From: Syntrophobacterales bacterium | GTDB lineage: Bacteria; Desulfobacterota; Syntrophobacteria; BM002 | Direction: 5' to 3' | Assembly (NCBI GenBank): GCA_030613915.1 | Contig: JAUWKY010000176.1 | Location: 1 to 5,543 of the forward strand | DNA: 5,543 nt | In this document: one piece after another, positions 1-5,473 of the stretch | How the letters are laid out: every line of letters starts with the position of its first letter | How positions within the stretch are numbered: the first letter of the stretch is position 1 | Notes under the pieces: model-generated | Seen by the model: only the letters and a program-made list of their open reading frames with translations | The model's database searches: none | Told to the model about the DNA's origin: nothing | Position numbers and translations under genes: made by a program

Positions 1-246
1 ACGAATCACTTGCTGCGACCACGGATATGGCCGTCCTTCCTGACGTCCTCGGGTGTCGGCCCCTGCGACGTACCGTTCAGGTACGCCTCGGAACCAACAC
101 CCTGCGGTTGCCAGGTGGCACGCCCATCTTCGTGGTCTCGCGACAGCAATTCATGAAATATCCGGGTTGTTAGAAGTTGCAGCCGGATAGACGTGGCGGC
201 CGTGATGTTACTATGCGAAATGCTGGTCAACCTGCTTTGGGCCAGG
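1..246. other. unassigned sequence downstream of carB, possible gene or element remnant
   Basis: No recognisable gene is present. A minus-strand frame (6-263, 85 codons) is open from an ATG that overlaps the carB 3' end by 17 bp, with a weak AGGA about 5-6 bases upstream. Its product is Arg/Ser-rich, matches no family I know, and has no clear domain, signal peptide or membrane segment, so I do not call it a gene. Around 150-168 there is an 8-bp palindrome TTCATGAA followed by ATATCCGGGTT, a layout that could be the end of an insertion sequence extending off the left edge. A 6-bp hairpin (CGTACC / GGTACG, loop of 5) sits near 69-85. I see no strong rho-independent terminator for carB here, so carB transcription may continue or end by another mechanism. 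Confidence 0.3.
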
Positions 247-3200
247 CTAGCTGATGCCCGCATGATATTCCTGCAGGGATCTCACTGAATCCTTTCCTTG
301 GCGGTAGGCGGCAATCCCCCTAGCCGCGGCAAGGGCAGCAGCGAGCGTGGTGATATGCGGCACCTTGTATTTAATAGCTGCCTTCCGGATGTAGGAATCA
401 TCGTATTTGCTCAGCTTGCCGCTGGGGGTGTTGATTACCAGCTGAATCTCCTTGTTCTTTATCCCATCCACTATGTTGGGTCGCCCCTCATGCATCTTTA
501 AAATGAGCTCAGATTGGATATCGTGCTCCGACAGAAATGTGTGGGTTCCTATGGTAGATTTGATCTTGAAGCCTAGATTGTCAAACTCCCGGGCAACCTC
601 TAATACAGCCGGTCGATCTTTTTCAGATACAGAGATCAGAACGCTTCCCTCCGAAGGTAAAAGTTGCTGGGCACCCTCTTGGGCCTTGTAAAAAGCGAGA
701 CCGAAAGAGTCGGCCATGCCGAGAACCTCCCCGGTTGATCTCATCTCCGGCCCCAGAAGTGGGTCAACCTCGGGAAACATGTTAAAGGGGAAAACCGCCT
801 CTTTGACACCAAAGTGCGGAATTGACTGGCGCTTGAGGTCAAGGTCGGCAAGCCTTTTCCCTACCATGACCTGGGTGGCAATTCGAACCATCGAGATGCT
901 GCAAACTTTTGATACCAGGGGTACGGTTCTCGAGGCACGAGGGTTGGCCTCAAGAATGTAAACGGTGTCATTGGCTATGGCATACTGGATGTTCATCAGG
1001 CCTACCACTTTGAGCTCCACCGCAATCCTTCTGGTATATTCGTAGATGGTTTCTAGGTGCTTGGCGGGGATGCTGATGGGTGGGATTACACAGGCTGAGT
1101 CGCCGGAATGGATGCCGGCCAGTTCTATGTGTTCCATAACTGCCGGAACAAAGGCTTCGGTGCCGTCGGCAATGGCGTCCGCTTCGGCCTCAATGGCATT
1201 TTCCAGAAACTTGTCGATCAGAATGGGGCGCTCAGGTGTAACATCCACTGCCACAGAAACATAATGCTTGAGCATCTCCTCATCGTGGACCACCTGCATA
1301 GCCCGTCCGCCCAATACGTATGATGGCCGCACCATCAGCGGATAACCGATTTCCTCCGCAACCTGTAGGGCCTCCTCCAGGGTGCTGGCCATTCCAGACG
1401 CTGGCTGCGGAATGGACAGCTTGCGCATCATCTGACGAAAACGATCCCGGTCCTCAGCCAGGTCAATGGTCTCCGGGGTGGTACCGATGATCCGTACCCC
1501 CGCCTGGGCCAGTTCATCGGCTATGTTGAGCGGGGTCTGACCGCCAAATTGTACGATAATGCCTTCCGGCTTTTCCTTCTCGTAGATACTCAACACATCT
1601 TCGACTGTGAGAGGTTCAAAATAGAGCTTATCTGAGGTGTCGTAATCGGTAGAAACCGTCTCTGGATTACAGTTGACCATGATGGATTCATAGCCCTCAT
1701 CCCGCAGGGCAAAGGCGGCGTGGACGCAGCAGTAGTCGAACTCAATGCCCTGACCGATACGGTTTGGACCCCCTCCCAGAACCATGACCTTGGGCTTTTC
1801 GCTCCGTCCAACCTTGTCGGGAGCGTTATAAGTGGAGAAATAGTAGGCCGCATCCTCCACCCCGCTTACAGGCACAGGCTCCCAGCCTTGCACCACTCCC
1901 AAGGTGGTGCGCCGCAGCCTAATCTCAGTTTCGGGAACCTCTAGAATTTGTCCCAGGTAGCGATCCGAGAATCCGTCTTTCTTCGCTTGCACCAGCAGCT
2001 GCTCAGGCAATTCCTCACCCTTGTACTGGAGAATCTGCTCTTCTAGGTCAACAAGTTCCTTCATCTGTTCGATGAACCAGGGCTTGATGTGCGTCTTCGC
2101 ATAGAGATCATCTATAGTTGCACCCTTGCGCAACGCTTCGTACATAACAAATTGCCGCTCGCTCGAGGGCTCAGCCAGTAGTTCCATCAATTCAGCCAGG
2201 GACCGCTCATGGAAATCTTTGGCAAAACCAAGTCCATATCGGCCGTTCTCCAGAGAACGGATGGACTTCTGGAATGATTCTTTGTAATTCTTACCAATAC
2301 TCATCACCTCGCCCACAGCGCGCATCTGGGTGCCGAGTTTATCCTCGGCTCCCTCGAACTTCTCGAAGGCCCAGCGGGCAAACTTCACCACAACGTAATC
2401 ACCGGACGGGGTGTACTTCTCAAGGGTTCCATCTCTCCAGTAGGGGATCTCATCCATGGTCATTCCGCCCGCCAACATGGAAGAGATGAGAGCAATTGGG
2501 AACCCGGTGGCCTTGGACGCTAGGGCGGAAGAACGTGAAGTTCTCGGATTAATCTCGATCACCACCACCCTGCCGGTCTTGGGATCATGGGCAAACTGAA
2601 TGTTGGTGCCGCCAATTACCTTGATGGCCTCGACAATGTCATAGGAATATTTTTGTAGCCGCCCTTGCAGTTGAGGATCGATGGTGAGCATGGGAGCGGT
2701 GCAAAATGAATCCCCGGTATGTACTCCCATGGCATCAACATTTTCGATAAAGCAGACGGTAATCATCTGGTTCTTGGCATCGCGCACCACTTCAAGCTCC
2801 AGCTCCTCCCAGCCCAGAACCGACTCCTCCACCAGCACCTGGCCCACGAGACTAGCCGCCAGGCCTCGGCTGACAACGGTGCGCAATTCCTCGACGTTGT
2901 ATACAAGGCCGCTCCCCCAGCCACCCATGGTATAAGCGGGTCGCAGAACCACCGGATAACCAAGATCATCAGCAATTCTCTCAGCCTCTTCCACAGTGAA
3001 AGCTGGGGCGCTGTTTGGCAATTCGAGGCCAAGTTTATTCATGGTATCCTTGAAGGCAATTCTATCCTCACCACGCTCGATGGCATCCACCTGAACCCCG
3101 ATAACCTTGACACCGTATTCTTCAAGCACCCCTGCCCGCGCCAGTTCCGAAGACAGATTCAGTCCAGACTGGCCACCTAGGTTGGGCAACAGAGCATCAG

Positions 3201-3447
3201 GGCGTTCCTTCTTTATTATTTCTTTCATTCTCTCGAAATTGAGCGGCTCGATATAGGTAACGTTCGCCATACCTGGATCGGTCATGATGGTCGCGGGGTT
3301 AGAATTCACCAGCACAATTTCATAACCCAGTTGGCTCAGCGCTTTGCAGGCCTGGGTGCCGGAATAGTCAAATTCACAAGCCTGGCCGATGACAATAGGA
3401 CCGGACCCGATAATCATCACTTTCTTGATGTCATCCCGCCTTGGCAT
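247..3447 (-). CDS. carB: carbamoyl-phosphate synthase large subunit
   Basis: This subunit makes carbamoyl phosphate from bicarbonate, two ATP and ammonia channelled from the glutaminase subunit CarA, feeding pyrimidine and arginine synthesis in the cytoplasm. The 1066-residue length matches the family (about 1070). Seen in order: the N-terminal pre-ATP-grasp domain with GSGPIVIGQACEFDYSG (14-30); the first ATP-grasp lobe (about 128-322) with glycine loop GGWGSG (175-180) and metal-binding EINPR (298-302); the oligomerisation domain (about 400-545); the second half opening with VLGGGPNRIGQG (556-567); the second ATP-grasp lobe (about 665-855) with VLGGRAM (711-717) and EANPR (833-837); and a C-terminal MGS-like allosteric domain (about 930-1066) with KMHEGRP (984-990) and INTPSG (1005-1010). 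The start is supported by AGAGGAG (3454-3460) six bases before the ATG. The protein shows no truncation or frameshift. carA is not adjacent: upstream lie a promoter and a terminator that isolate carB from the tpiA unit. Confidence 0.98.
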   Translation of the reverse strand: MPRRDDIKKVMIIGSGPIVIGQACEFDYSGTQACKALSQLGYEIVLVNSNPATIMTDPGMANVTYIEPLNFERMKEIIKKERPDALLPNLGGQSGLNLSSELARAGVLEEYGVKVIGVQVDAIERGEDRIAFKDTMNKLGLELPNSAPAFTVEEAERIADDLGYPVVLRPAYTMGGWGSGLVYNVEELRTVVSRGLAASLVGQVLVEESVLGWEELELEVVRDAKNQMITVCFIENVDAMGVHTGDSFCTAPMLTIDPQLQGRLQKYSYDIVEAIKVIGGTNIQFAHDPKTGRVVVIEINPRTSRSSALASKATGFPIALISSMLAGGMTMDEIPYWRDGTLEKYTPSGDYVVVKFARWAFEKFEGAEDKLGTQMRAVGEVMSIGKNYKESFQKSIRSLENGRYGLGFAKDFHERSLAELMELLAEPSSERQFVMYEALRKGATIDDLYAKTHIKPWFIEQMKELVDLEEQILQYKGEELPEQLLVQAKKDGFSDRYLGQILEVPETEIRLRRTTLGVVQGWEPVPVSGVEDAAYYFSTYNAPDKVGRSEKPKVMVLGGGPNRIGQGIEFDYCCVHAAFALRDEGYESIMVNCNPETVSTDYDTSDKLYFEPLTVEDVLSIYEKEKPEGIIVQFGGQTPLNIADELAQAGVRIIGTTPETIDLAEDRDRFRQMMRKLSIPQPASGMASTLEEALQVAEEIGYPLMVRPSYVLGGRAMQVVHDEEMLKHYVSVAVDVTPERPILIDKFLENAIEAEADAIADGTEAFVPAVMEHIELAGIHSGDSACVIPPISIPAKHLETIYEYTRRIAVELKVVGLMNIQYAIANDTVYILEANPRASRTVPLVSKVCSISMVRIATQVMVGKRLADLDLKRQSIPHFGVKEAVFPFNMFPEVDPLLGPEMRSTGEVLGMADSFGLAFYKAQEGAQQLLPSEGSVLISVSEKDRPAVLEVAREFDNLGFKIKSTIGTHTFLSEHDIQSELILKMHEGRPNIVDGIKNKEIQLVINTPSGKLSKYDDSYIRKAAIKYKVPHITTLAAALAAARGIAAYRQGKDSVRSLQEYHAGIS

Positions 3448-3494
3448 AGTAGTCTCCTCTTATTACGAGCTGCGATTTCTGGCTGAGGGAGGTT

Positions 3495-3513
3495 AACCCT
3501 AATGTTGCAAACC
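3495..3513 (+). repeat. left terminal inverted repeat
   Basis: This 19-bp arm, AACCCTAATGTTGCAAACC, matches the reverse complement of 3670-3688 with one mismatch (G to A at position 13). It lies 34 bp upstream of the carB Shine-Dalgarno sequence. Confidence 0.75.
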
Positions 3514-3592
3514 CATACCGGTAAAAACCGCTGCGCTCGCGTGATAGTGCGCCATCTGCGACCGTGCTCGCCGCGGCCAGGATCTCACGTAC

Positions 3593-3610
3593 GGTGAAGT
3601 ACGCTTCATC
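3593..3610. repeat. short hairpin near the centre of the inverted-repeat segment
   Basis: On the plus strand GGTGAAG and CTTCATC form a 7-bp stem including one G-U pair around the loop TACG, a UNCG-type tetraloop if transcribed as plus-strand RNA. On the minus strand, the expected sense of the carB leader, the same dyad has loop CGTA. It lies within about 10 bp of the midpoint of the 3495-3688 segment. There is no following U-tract in either direction, so it is not a terminator. Confidence 0.45.
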
Positions 3611-3669
3611 CTCTCCGAGCCTGCGCGCGGCCACTTCTGTCACACTCTGACGCGTTCTTCCACGGAGTA

Positions 3670-3688
3670 GGTTTGTAACATTAGGGTT
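3670..3688 (-). repeat. right terminal inverted repeat
   Basis: This is the partner of the arm at 3495-3513. Read on the minus strand it is AACCCTAATGTTACAAACC, 18 of 19 identical to the other end. It sits about 30 bp downstream of the -10 box of the candidate carB promoter. Confidence 0.75.
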
Positions 3689-3718
3689 GAAACATGGAGT
3701 AGTTTGAGGTTCGATGGA

Positions 3719-3747
3719 ATATTAGGAGAACAACCTTTGTGTGTCAA
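3719..3747 (-). promoter_or_regulatory. sigma-70-type promoter, probably for carB
   Basis: On the minus strand a perfect -35 box TTGACA (3742-3747) is followed by exactly 17 bases and a -10 hexamer TAATAT (3719-3724; 4 of 6 consensus positions). It lies just past the terminator of the tpiA-secG-tRNA unit and faces carB, the only gene downstream. A start near 3711 would give a leader of roughly 260 nt that includes the whole inverted-repeat segment. The sequence upstream of -35 is AT-rich, as in many strong promoters. Confidence 0.65.
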
Positions 3748-3780
3748 GCTAAAAGGATTAGCATATCTGTAAGAGGACTA

Positions 3781-3805
3781 AATAAAAAAGCCACCTTACG
3801 ATGGC
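3781..3805 (-). terminator. rho-independent terminator after tRNA-Leu
   Basis: On the minus strand GCCATC (3800-3805) and GGTGGC (3790-3795) form a 6-bp stem with one G-U pair around the loop GTAA, followed at once by TTTTTTATT (3781-3789). It lies 12 bp beyond the tRNA CCA end and closes the tpiA-secG-tRNA transcription unit. Confidence 0.88.
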
Positions 3806-3817
3806 GTGTTTTCTCTT

Positions 3818-3903
3818 TGGGCCCGAAGGCCGGACTCGAACCGGCACGGGTCTCCCCACCACCCCCTCAAGATGGCGTGTCTACCAGTTTCCACCACTTC
3901 GGC
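3818..3903 (-). tRNA. tRNA-Leu, anticodon GAG
   Basis: An 86-nt class II tRNA folds on the minus strand. The acceptor 5' arm is GCCGAAG (3897-3903), the D-stem GTG/CAC, and the anticodon stem CCATC/GGTGG around loop TTGAGGG, giving anticodon GAG (3866-3868), which reads CUU and CUC. The long variable arm has a GGG/CCC stem, and the T-arm GCCGG-TTCGAGT-CCGGC is complete. CCA is encoded (3818-3820). Six of seven acceptor pairs form. The terminal pair would be G1 with G72 (a mismatch), and the discriminator is C rather than the A typical of leucine tRNAs. The gene starts 11 bp after the secG stop and is probably cut from the same transcript. Confidence 0.93.
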
Positions 3904-3914
3904 AAGGTTGTGGC

Positions 3915-4325
3915 TTACTCTGTCTTCTCTTCACCAGCAACTGGAGTGGTCTGCTGTTTCTCCGGCGTCGGTACCTCCGCCGATGGTTCGGCTTGCGTGT
4001 TCTTCTCAGCTTCGACAGGTTCGATTGGCGTCACACCTTCAGTCGTGGCCGGTGCCGTGACCGCAGGCTTGACCCCCTCCATTACCGACTCTTTGGTAAC
4101 CCTGCCGGACCGGCTAGCCAGAACAAGCGAGGTAATCATGAAAACAATTGCGACACCTGCGGTCAGTTTACCAAAAAAGGTACTGCCGCCAGTAGAGCCG
4201 AACAGTGTCTGTGAAGAACTACCAAAAACCGCCCCGATCTCCGATCCTTTGCCTGTCTGCAGTAGTACAATCATGATCAGGGCAATACAAATGCCGAGAT
4301 GTAATACAATAAGTGCTGTCTGCAT
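3915..4325 (-). CDS. secG: preprotein translocase subunit SecG
   Basis: SecG is a small inner-membrane subunit of the SecYEG channel that aids SecA-driven protein export. The 136-residue product has the family layout: a first transmembrane segment (about 3-21); the conserved cytoplasmic loop LLQTGKGSEIGAVFGSSSQ (21-39) followed by the FGSTGGSTFFGK motif; and a second transmembrane segment (about 53-70). A long hydrophilic tail rich in Pro, Glu, Thr and Ala (about 75-136) follows. Such tails vary widely between bacteria, and this one makes the protein longer than the 110-residue E. coli SecG. A purine-rich AGAGGGAAG (4336-4344) lies 10 bases before the ATG. The gene is 51 bp after tpiA and 11 bp before tRNA-Leu, so it is probably in their operon. 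Confidence 0.95.
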   Translation of the reverse strand: MQTALIVLHLGICIALIMIVLLQTGKGSEIGAVFGSSSQTLFGSTGGSTFFGKLTAGVAIVFMITSLVLASRSGRVTKESVMEGVKPAVTAPATTEGVTPIEPVEAEKNTQAEPSAEVPTPEKQQTTPVAGEEKTE

Positions 4326-4376
4326 TGGGCTAAAACTTCCCTCTATTTATGGTTTAACTTTAAATATATAGTCTAT

Positions 4377-5138
4377 TTATCCTTCAAAATCTACAATCCT
4401 GATAAAAGAAGCACCCTTCAGACTTGCTCCCCCTACCAGAGCGCCGTCTATATCAGGCTGCGCCATCAATTCATCCACGTTCTCCGGTTTGACGCTGCCA
4501 CCATACAGGATACGTATATCGTTTGCAACCGTATTGTTAAAGCGCTCTGCCAGGATCTCTCGCAGAAAAGCATGGGCCTCCTGGGCCTGCTCGGGCGTGG
4601 CCGTGTGACCGGTACCAATGGCCCACACCGGCTCGTAGGCCAAGACCAACCGGCCAGCTTGCTCTTCTCCCAAACCCTCGAGACCGCCTTTGAGCTGCGC
4701 GGCCAAAACATCCAGTGTCTTTCCGGCCTGTTTTTCCTCCAGAGTCTCACCAATACACAGGATAACCGCGAGATCGATGGCCAACAGCGCCAGAGCCCTG
4801 CGATTTACACTCTCATTGGTTTCGCCGAAGTACTGCCGCCGCTCTGAGTGTCCAACTATGGAGTAATGGCAACCCAGATCGCGCAGCATTGGGGGCGAAA
4901 TCTCTCCGGTATAGGCCCCCTGGTTCTCCCAGTAACAGTTCTGCGCCGAAAGCCGAATGGGGCTCCCTGCCAGGGCGGAGGCCACCGCAGCAATGGCCGT
5001 AAAAGAAGGCGCCACCACCACCTCGCGGTCATCAAAACGCGAGATCCCGGTCTTGAGCTCTGCCGCCAGAGCCACAGCTTCGGCTATGGTAAAATGCATT
5101 TTCCAGTTTCCTGCCATGAGGGGCATCCGTCCGCTCAT
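4377..5138 (-). CDS. tpiA: triosephosphate isomerase
   Basis: This enzyme interconverts dihydroxyacetone phosphate and glyceraldehyde 3-phosphate in glycolysis and gluconeogenesis, as a cytoplasmic TIM-barrel dimer. At 253 residues it has the usual family length. The expected catalytic residues are all visible: Asn11 and Lys13 in AGNWKMH, the electrophile His97 in YSIVGHSERR, and the base Glu169 in AYEPVWAIGTG, which runs into the phosphate-gripping loop 6 (about 170-180). The C-terminal phosphate-binding segments ILYGGSVKPEN and GALVGGASL are present. The ATG at 5138 is chosen because AGGAGG lies nine bases upstream. In-frame Met5 and Met8 also precede the conserved AGNWK motif but have no comparable site. 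gap lies upstream and secG follows. Confidence 0.98.
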   Translation of the reverse strand: MSGRMPLMAGNWKMHFTIAEAVALAAELKTGISRFDDREVVVAPSFTAIAAVASALAGSPIRLSAQNCYWENQGAYTGEISPPMLRDLGCHYSIVGHSERRQYFGETNESVNRRALALLAIDLAVILCIGETLEEKQAGKTLDVLAAQLKGGLEGLGEEQAGRLVLAYEPVWAIGTGHTATPEQAQEAHAFLREILAERFNNTVANDIRILYGGSVKPENVDELMAQPDIDGALVGGASLKGASFIRIVDFEG

Positions 5139-5147
5139 ACTCTCATC

Positions 5148-5153
5148 CCTCCT
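5148..5153 (-). promoter_or_regulatory. tpiA Shine-Dalgarno sequence deciding the start
   Basis: AGGAGG on the minus strand stands 9 bases before the ATG at 5138. This favours that start over the in-frame Met5 and Met8 codons. An intervening ATG in another frame (AUGAGAGUAUGA) reads only three sense codons before a stop. Confidence 0.75.
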
Positions 5154-5198
5154 CTAGATTGCCTAATCCACCCTACAGTTTTCTCTAAGAAATTGCAC

Positions 5199-5224
5199 CA
5201 CAGCGCCACAGAGGACACAGAGGA
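5199..5224. repeat. CACAGAG-type direct repeat
   Basis: Three successive units, CCACAGCG, CCACAGAGG and ACACAGAGG, form a short degenerate direct repeat with a spacing of 8-9 bp. From general knowledge, CACAGAG-rich motifs recur in intergenic regions of many environmental bacteria. Whether this one is dispersed in this genome cannot be seen here. It lies about 60 bp upstream of tpiA. Confidence 0.55.
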
Positions 5225-5231
5225 GTGTGAT

Positions 5232-5265
5232 TTTTCCCTGGCCGGGAGACGACGGCCAGGGAAAA
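5232..5265. repeat. 13-bp perfect inverted repeat forming a strong hairpin
   Basis: TTTTCCCTGGCCG (5232-5244) and CGGCCAGGGAAAA (5253-5265) pair perfectly around an 8-base loop. The T and A runs are part of the stem, so neither strand has a U-tract after the hairpin, and it is not a standard intrinsic terminator. A smaller overlapping dyad, AAGAGC (5264-5269) with GCTCTT (5287-5292), adjoins it. In a gap-tpiA transcript this would be a very stable stem that could act in mRNA processing or stability, or serve as a protein-binding dyad. Confidence 0.7.
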
Positions 5266-5334
5266 GAGCCTCCGCCTCCGGTGAAAGCTCTTCAACCTAG
5301 CCCCAACCATTGACTTCAAGCCGCCGGGTTACTG

Positions 5335-5363
5335 ATTTTTGCCCGATCGACGTCTTCTGTCAA
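5335..5363 (-). promoter_or_regulatory. candidate tpiA promoter
   Basis: On the minus strand TTGACA (5358-5363) is followed by 17 bases and AAAAAT (5335-5340; 4 of 6 -10 consensus positions but lacking the first T). It points to tpiA, which would then have a leader of about 190 nt containing the hairpin at 5232-5265. The weak -10 box leaves this uncertain, and read-through from gap is the alternative. Confidence 0.35.
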
Positions 5364-5375
5364 TTGTCTTTTCGG

Positions 5376-5417
5376 CAATTCCAAATTCGAAATTCGAAAT
5401 TTGAAATTCGAAATTCC
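5376..5417. repeat. AAATTCG heptamer tandem array
   Basis: Six consecutive 7-bp units can be read: CAATTCC, AAATTCG, AAATTCG, AAATTTG, AAATTCG, AAATTCC. Two or fewer differences from AAATTCG occur in each. The units contain AATT and TTCGAA palindromes, so the array can also fold on itself. It lies between gap and tpiA and has no coding potential. Confidence 0.8.
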
Positions 5418-5421
5418 CTCC

Positions 5422-5435
5422 CTATGCTCTATGCT
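5422..5435. repeat. CTATGCT heptamer, two tandem copies
   Basis: CTATGCT is repeated exactly at 5422-5428 and 5429-5435, a few bases after the AAATTCG array. Two copies alone could be chance. The interest lies in the shared 7-bp period with its neighbours. Confidence 0.5.
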
Positions 5436-5450
5436 TCTCTGCAACGGACA

Positions 5451-5464
5451 ACTGACTACTGACT
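5451..5464. repeat. ACTGACT heptamer, two tandem copies
   Basis: ACTGACT occurs exactly twice in tandem at 5451-5457 and 5458-5464, just beyond the gap stop codon. It is the third 7-bp tandem repeat within about 90 bp. Confidence 0.5.
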
Positions 5465-5473
5465 ATCTGGGTG

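Larger units (their letters stand above)
3495..3688. mobile_element. 194-bp segment with 19-bp terminal inverted repeats, MITE-like
   Basis: The two ends are inverted copies of each other: AACCCTAATGTTGCAAACC on the plus strand at 3495-3513 and GGTTTGTAACATTAGGGTT at 3670-3688, which pair at 18 of 19 positions. Weaker similarity continues inward for another dozen or so bases (for example CCG at matching distance). The interior is visibly richer in G and C than the flanks and encodes no transposase. Short size, good terminal repeats and no transposase are the hallmarks of a miniature inverted-repeat element or an internally deleted insertion sequence. Trimming two bases from each end leaves TTAA on the left and TTGA on the right as an imperfect candidate target duplication. 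I cannot assign an IS family. The alternative is a native regulatory leader whose distant arms pair in the RNA. Confidence 0.5.

Noticed and set aside
6..263. An 85-codon minus-strand frame overlapping the carB end as a gene
   Set aside because: The ribosome site is weak, the composition is unconvincing and no family is recognised. It is described under the unassigned region instead.
2719..3180. A 153-codon plus-strand open frame inside carB
   Set aside because: It is antisense to the first ATP-grasp lobe of carB, has no ribosome site or known domain, and is explained by carB codon usage.
3515..3565. GC-rich sequence followed by TTTTT on the minus strand as an attenuator of carB
   Set aside because: The possible stems before the T-run are only about 4 bp and are not directly adjacent to it, so a terminator is not supported.
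3607..3625. GGCTCGGAGAGGAT in the carB leader as a PyrR-binding loop
   Set aside because: It keeps the GAGG core but misses several consensus positions, and the flanking bases do not form the expected short stem.
3680..3697. A mini-frame ATG-TTT-CAA-CCC-TAA in the carB leader as a leader peptide
   Set aside because: It is only four sense codons, has no ribosome site, and its stop is supplied by the inverted repeat, so it is probably chance.
3739..4371. A 210-codon plus-strand open frame
   Set aside because: It runs antisense through the tRNA and secG, whose identity is clear, and its product has no family resemblance. It is a shadow frame.
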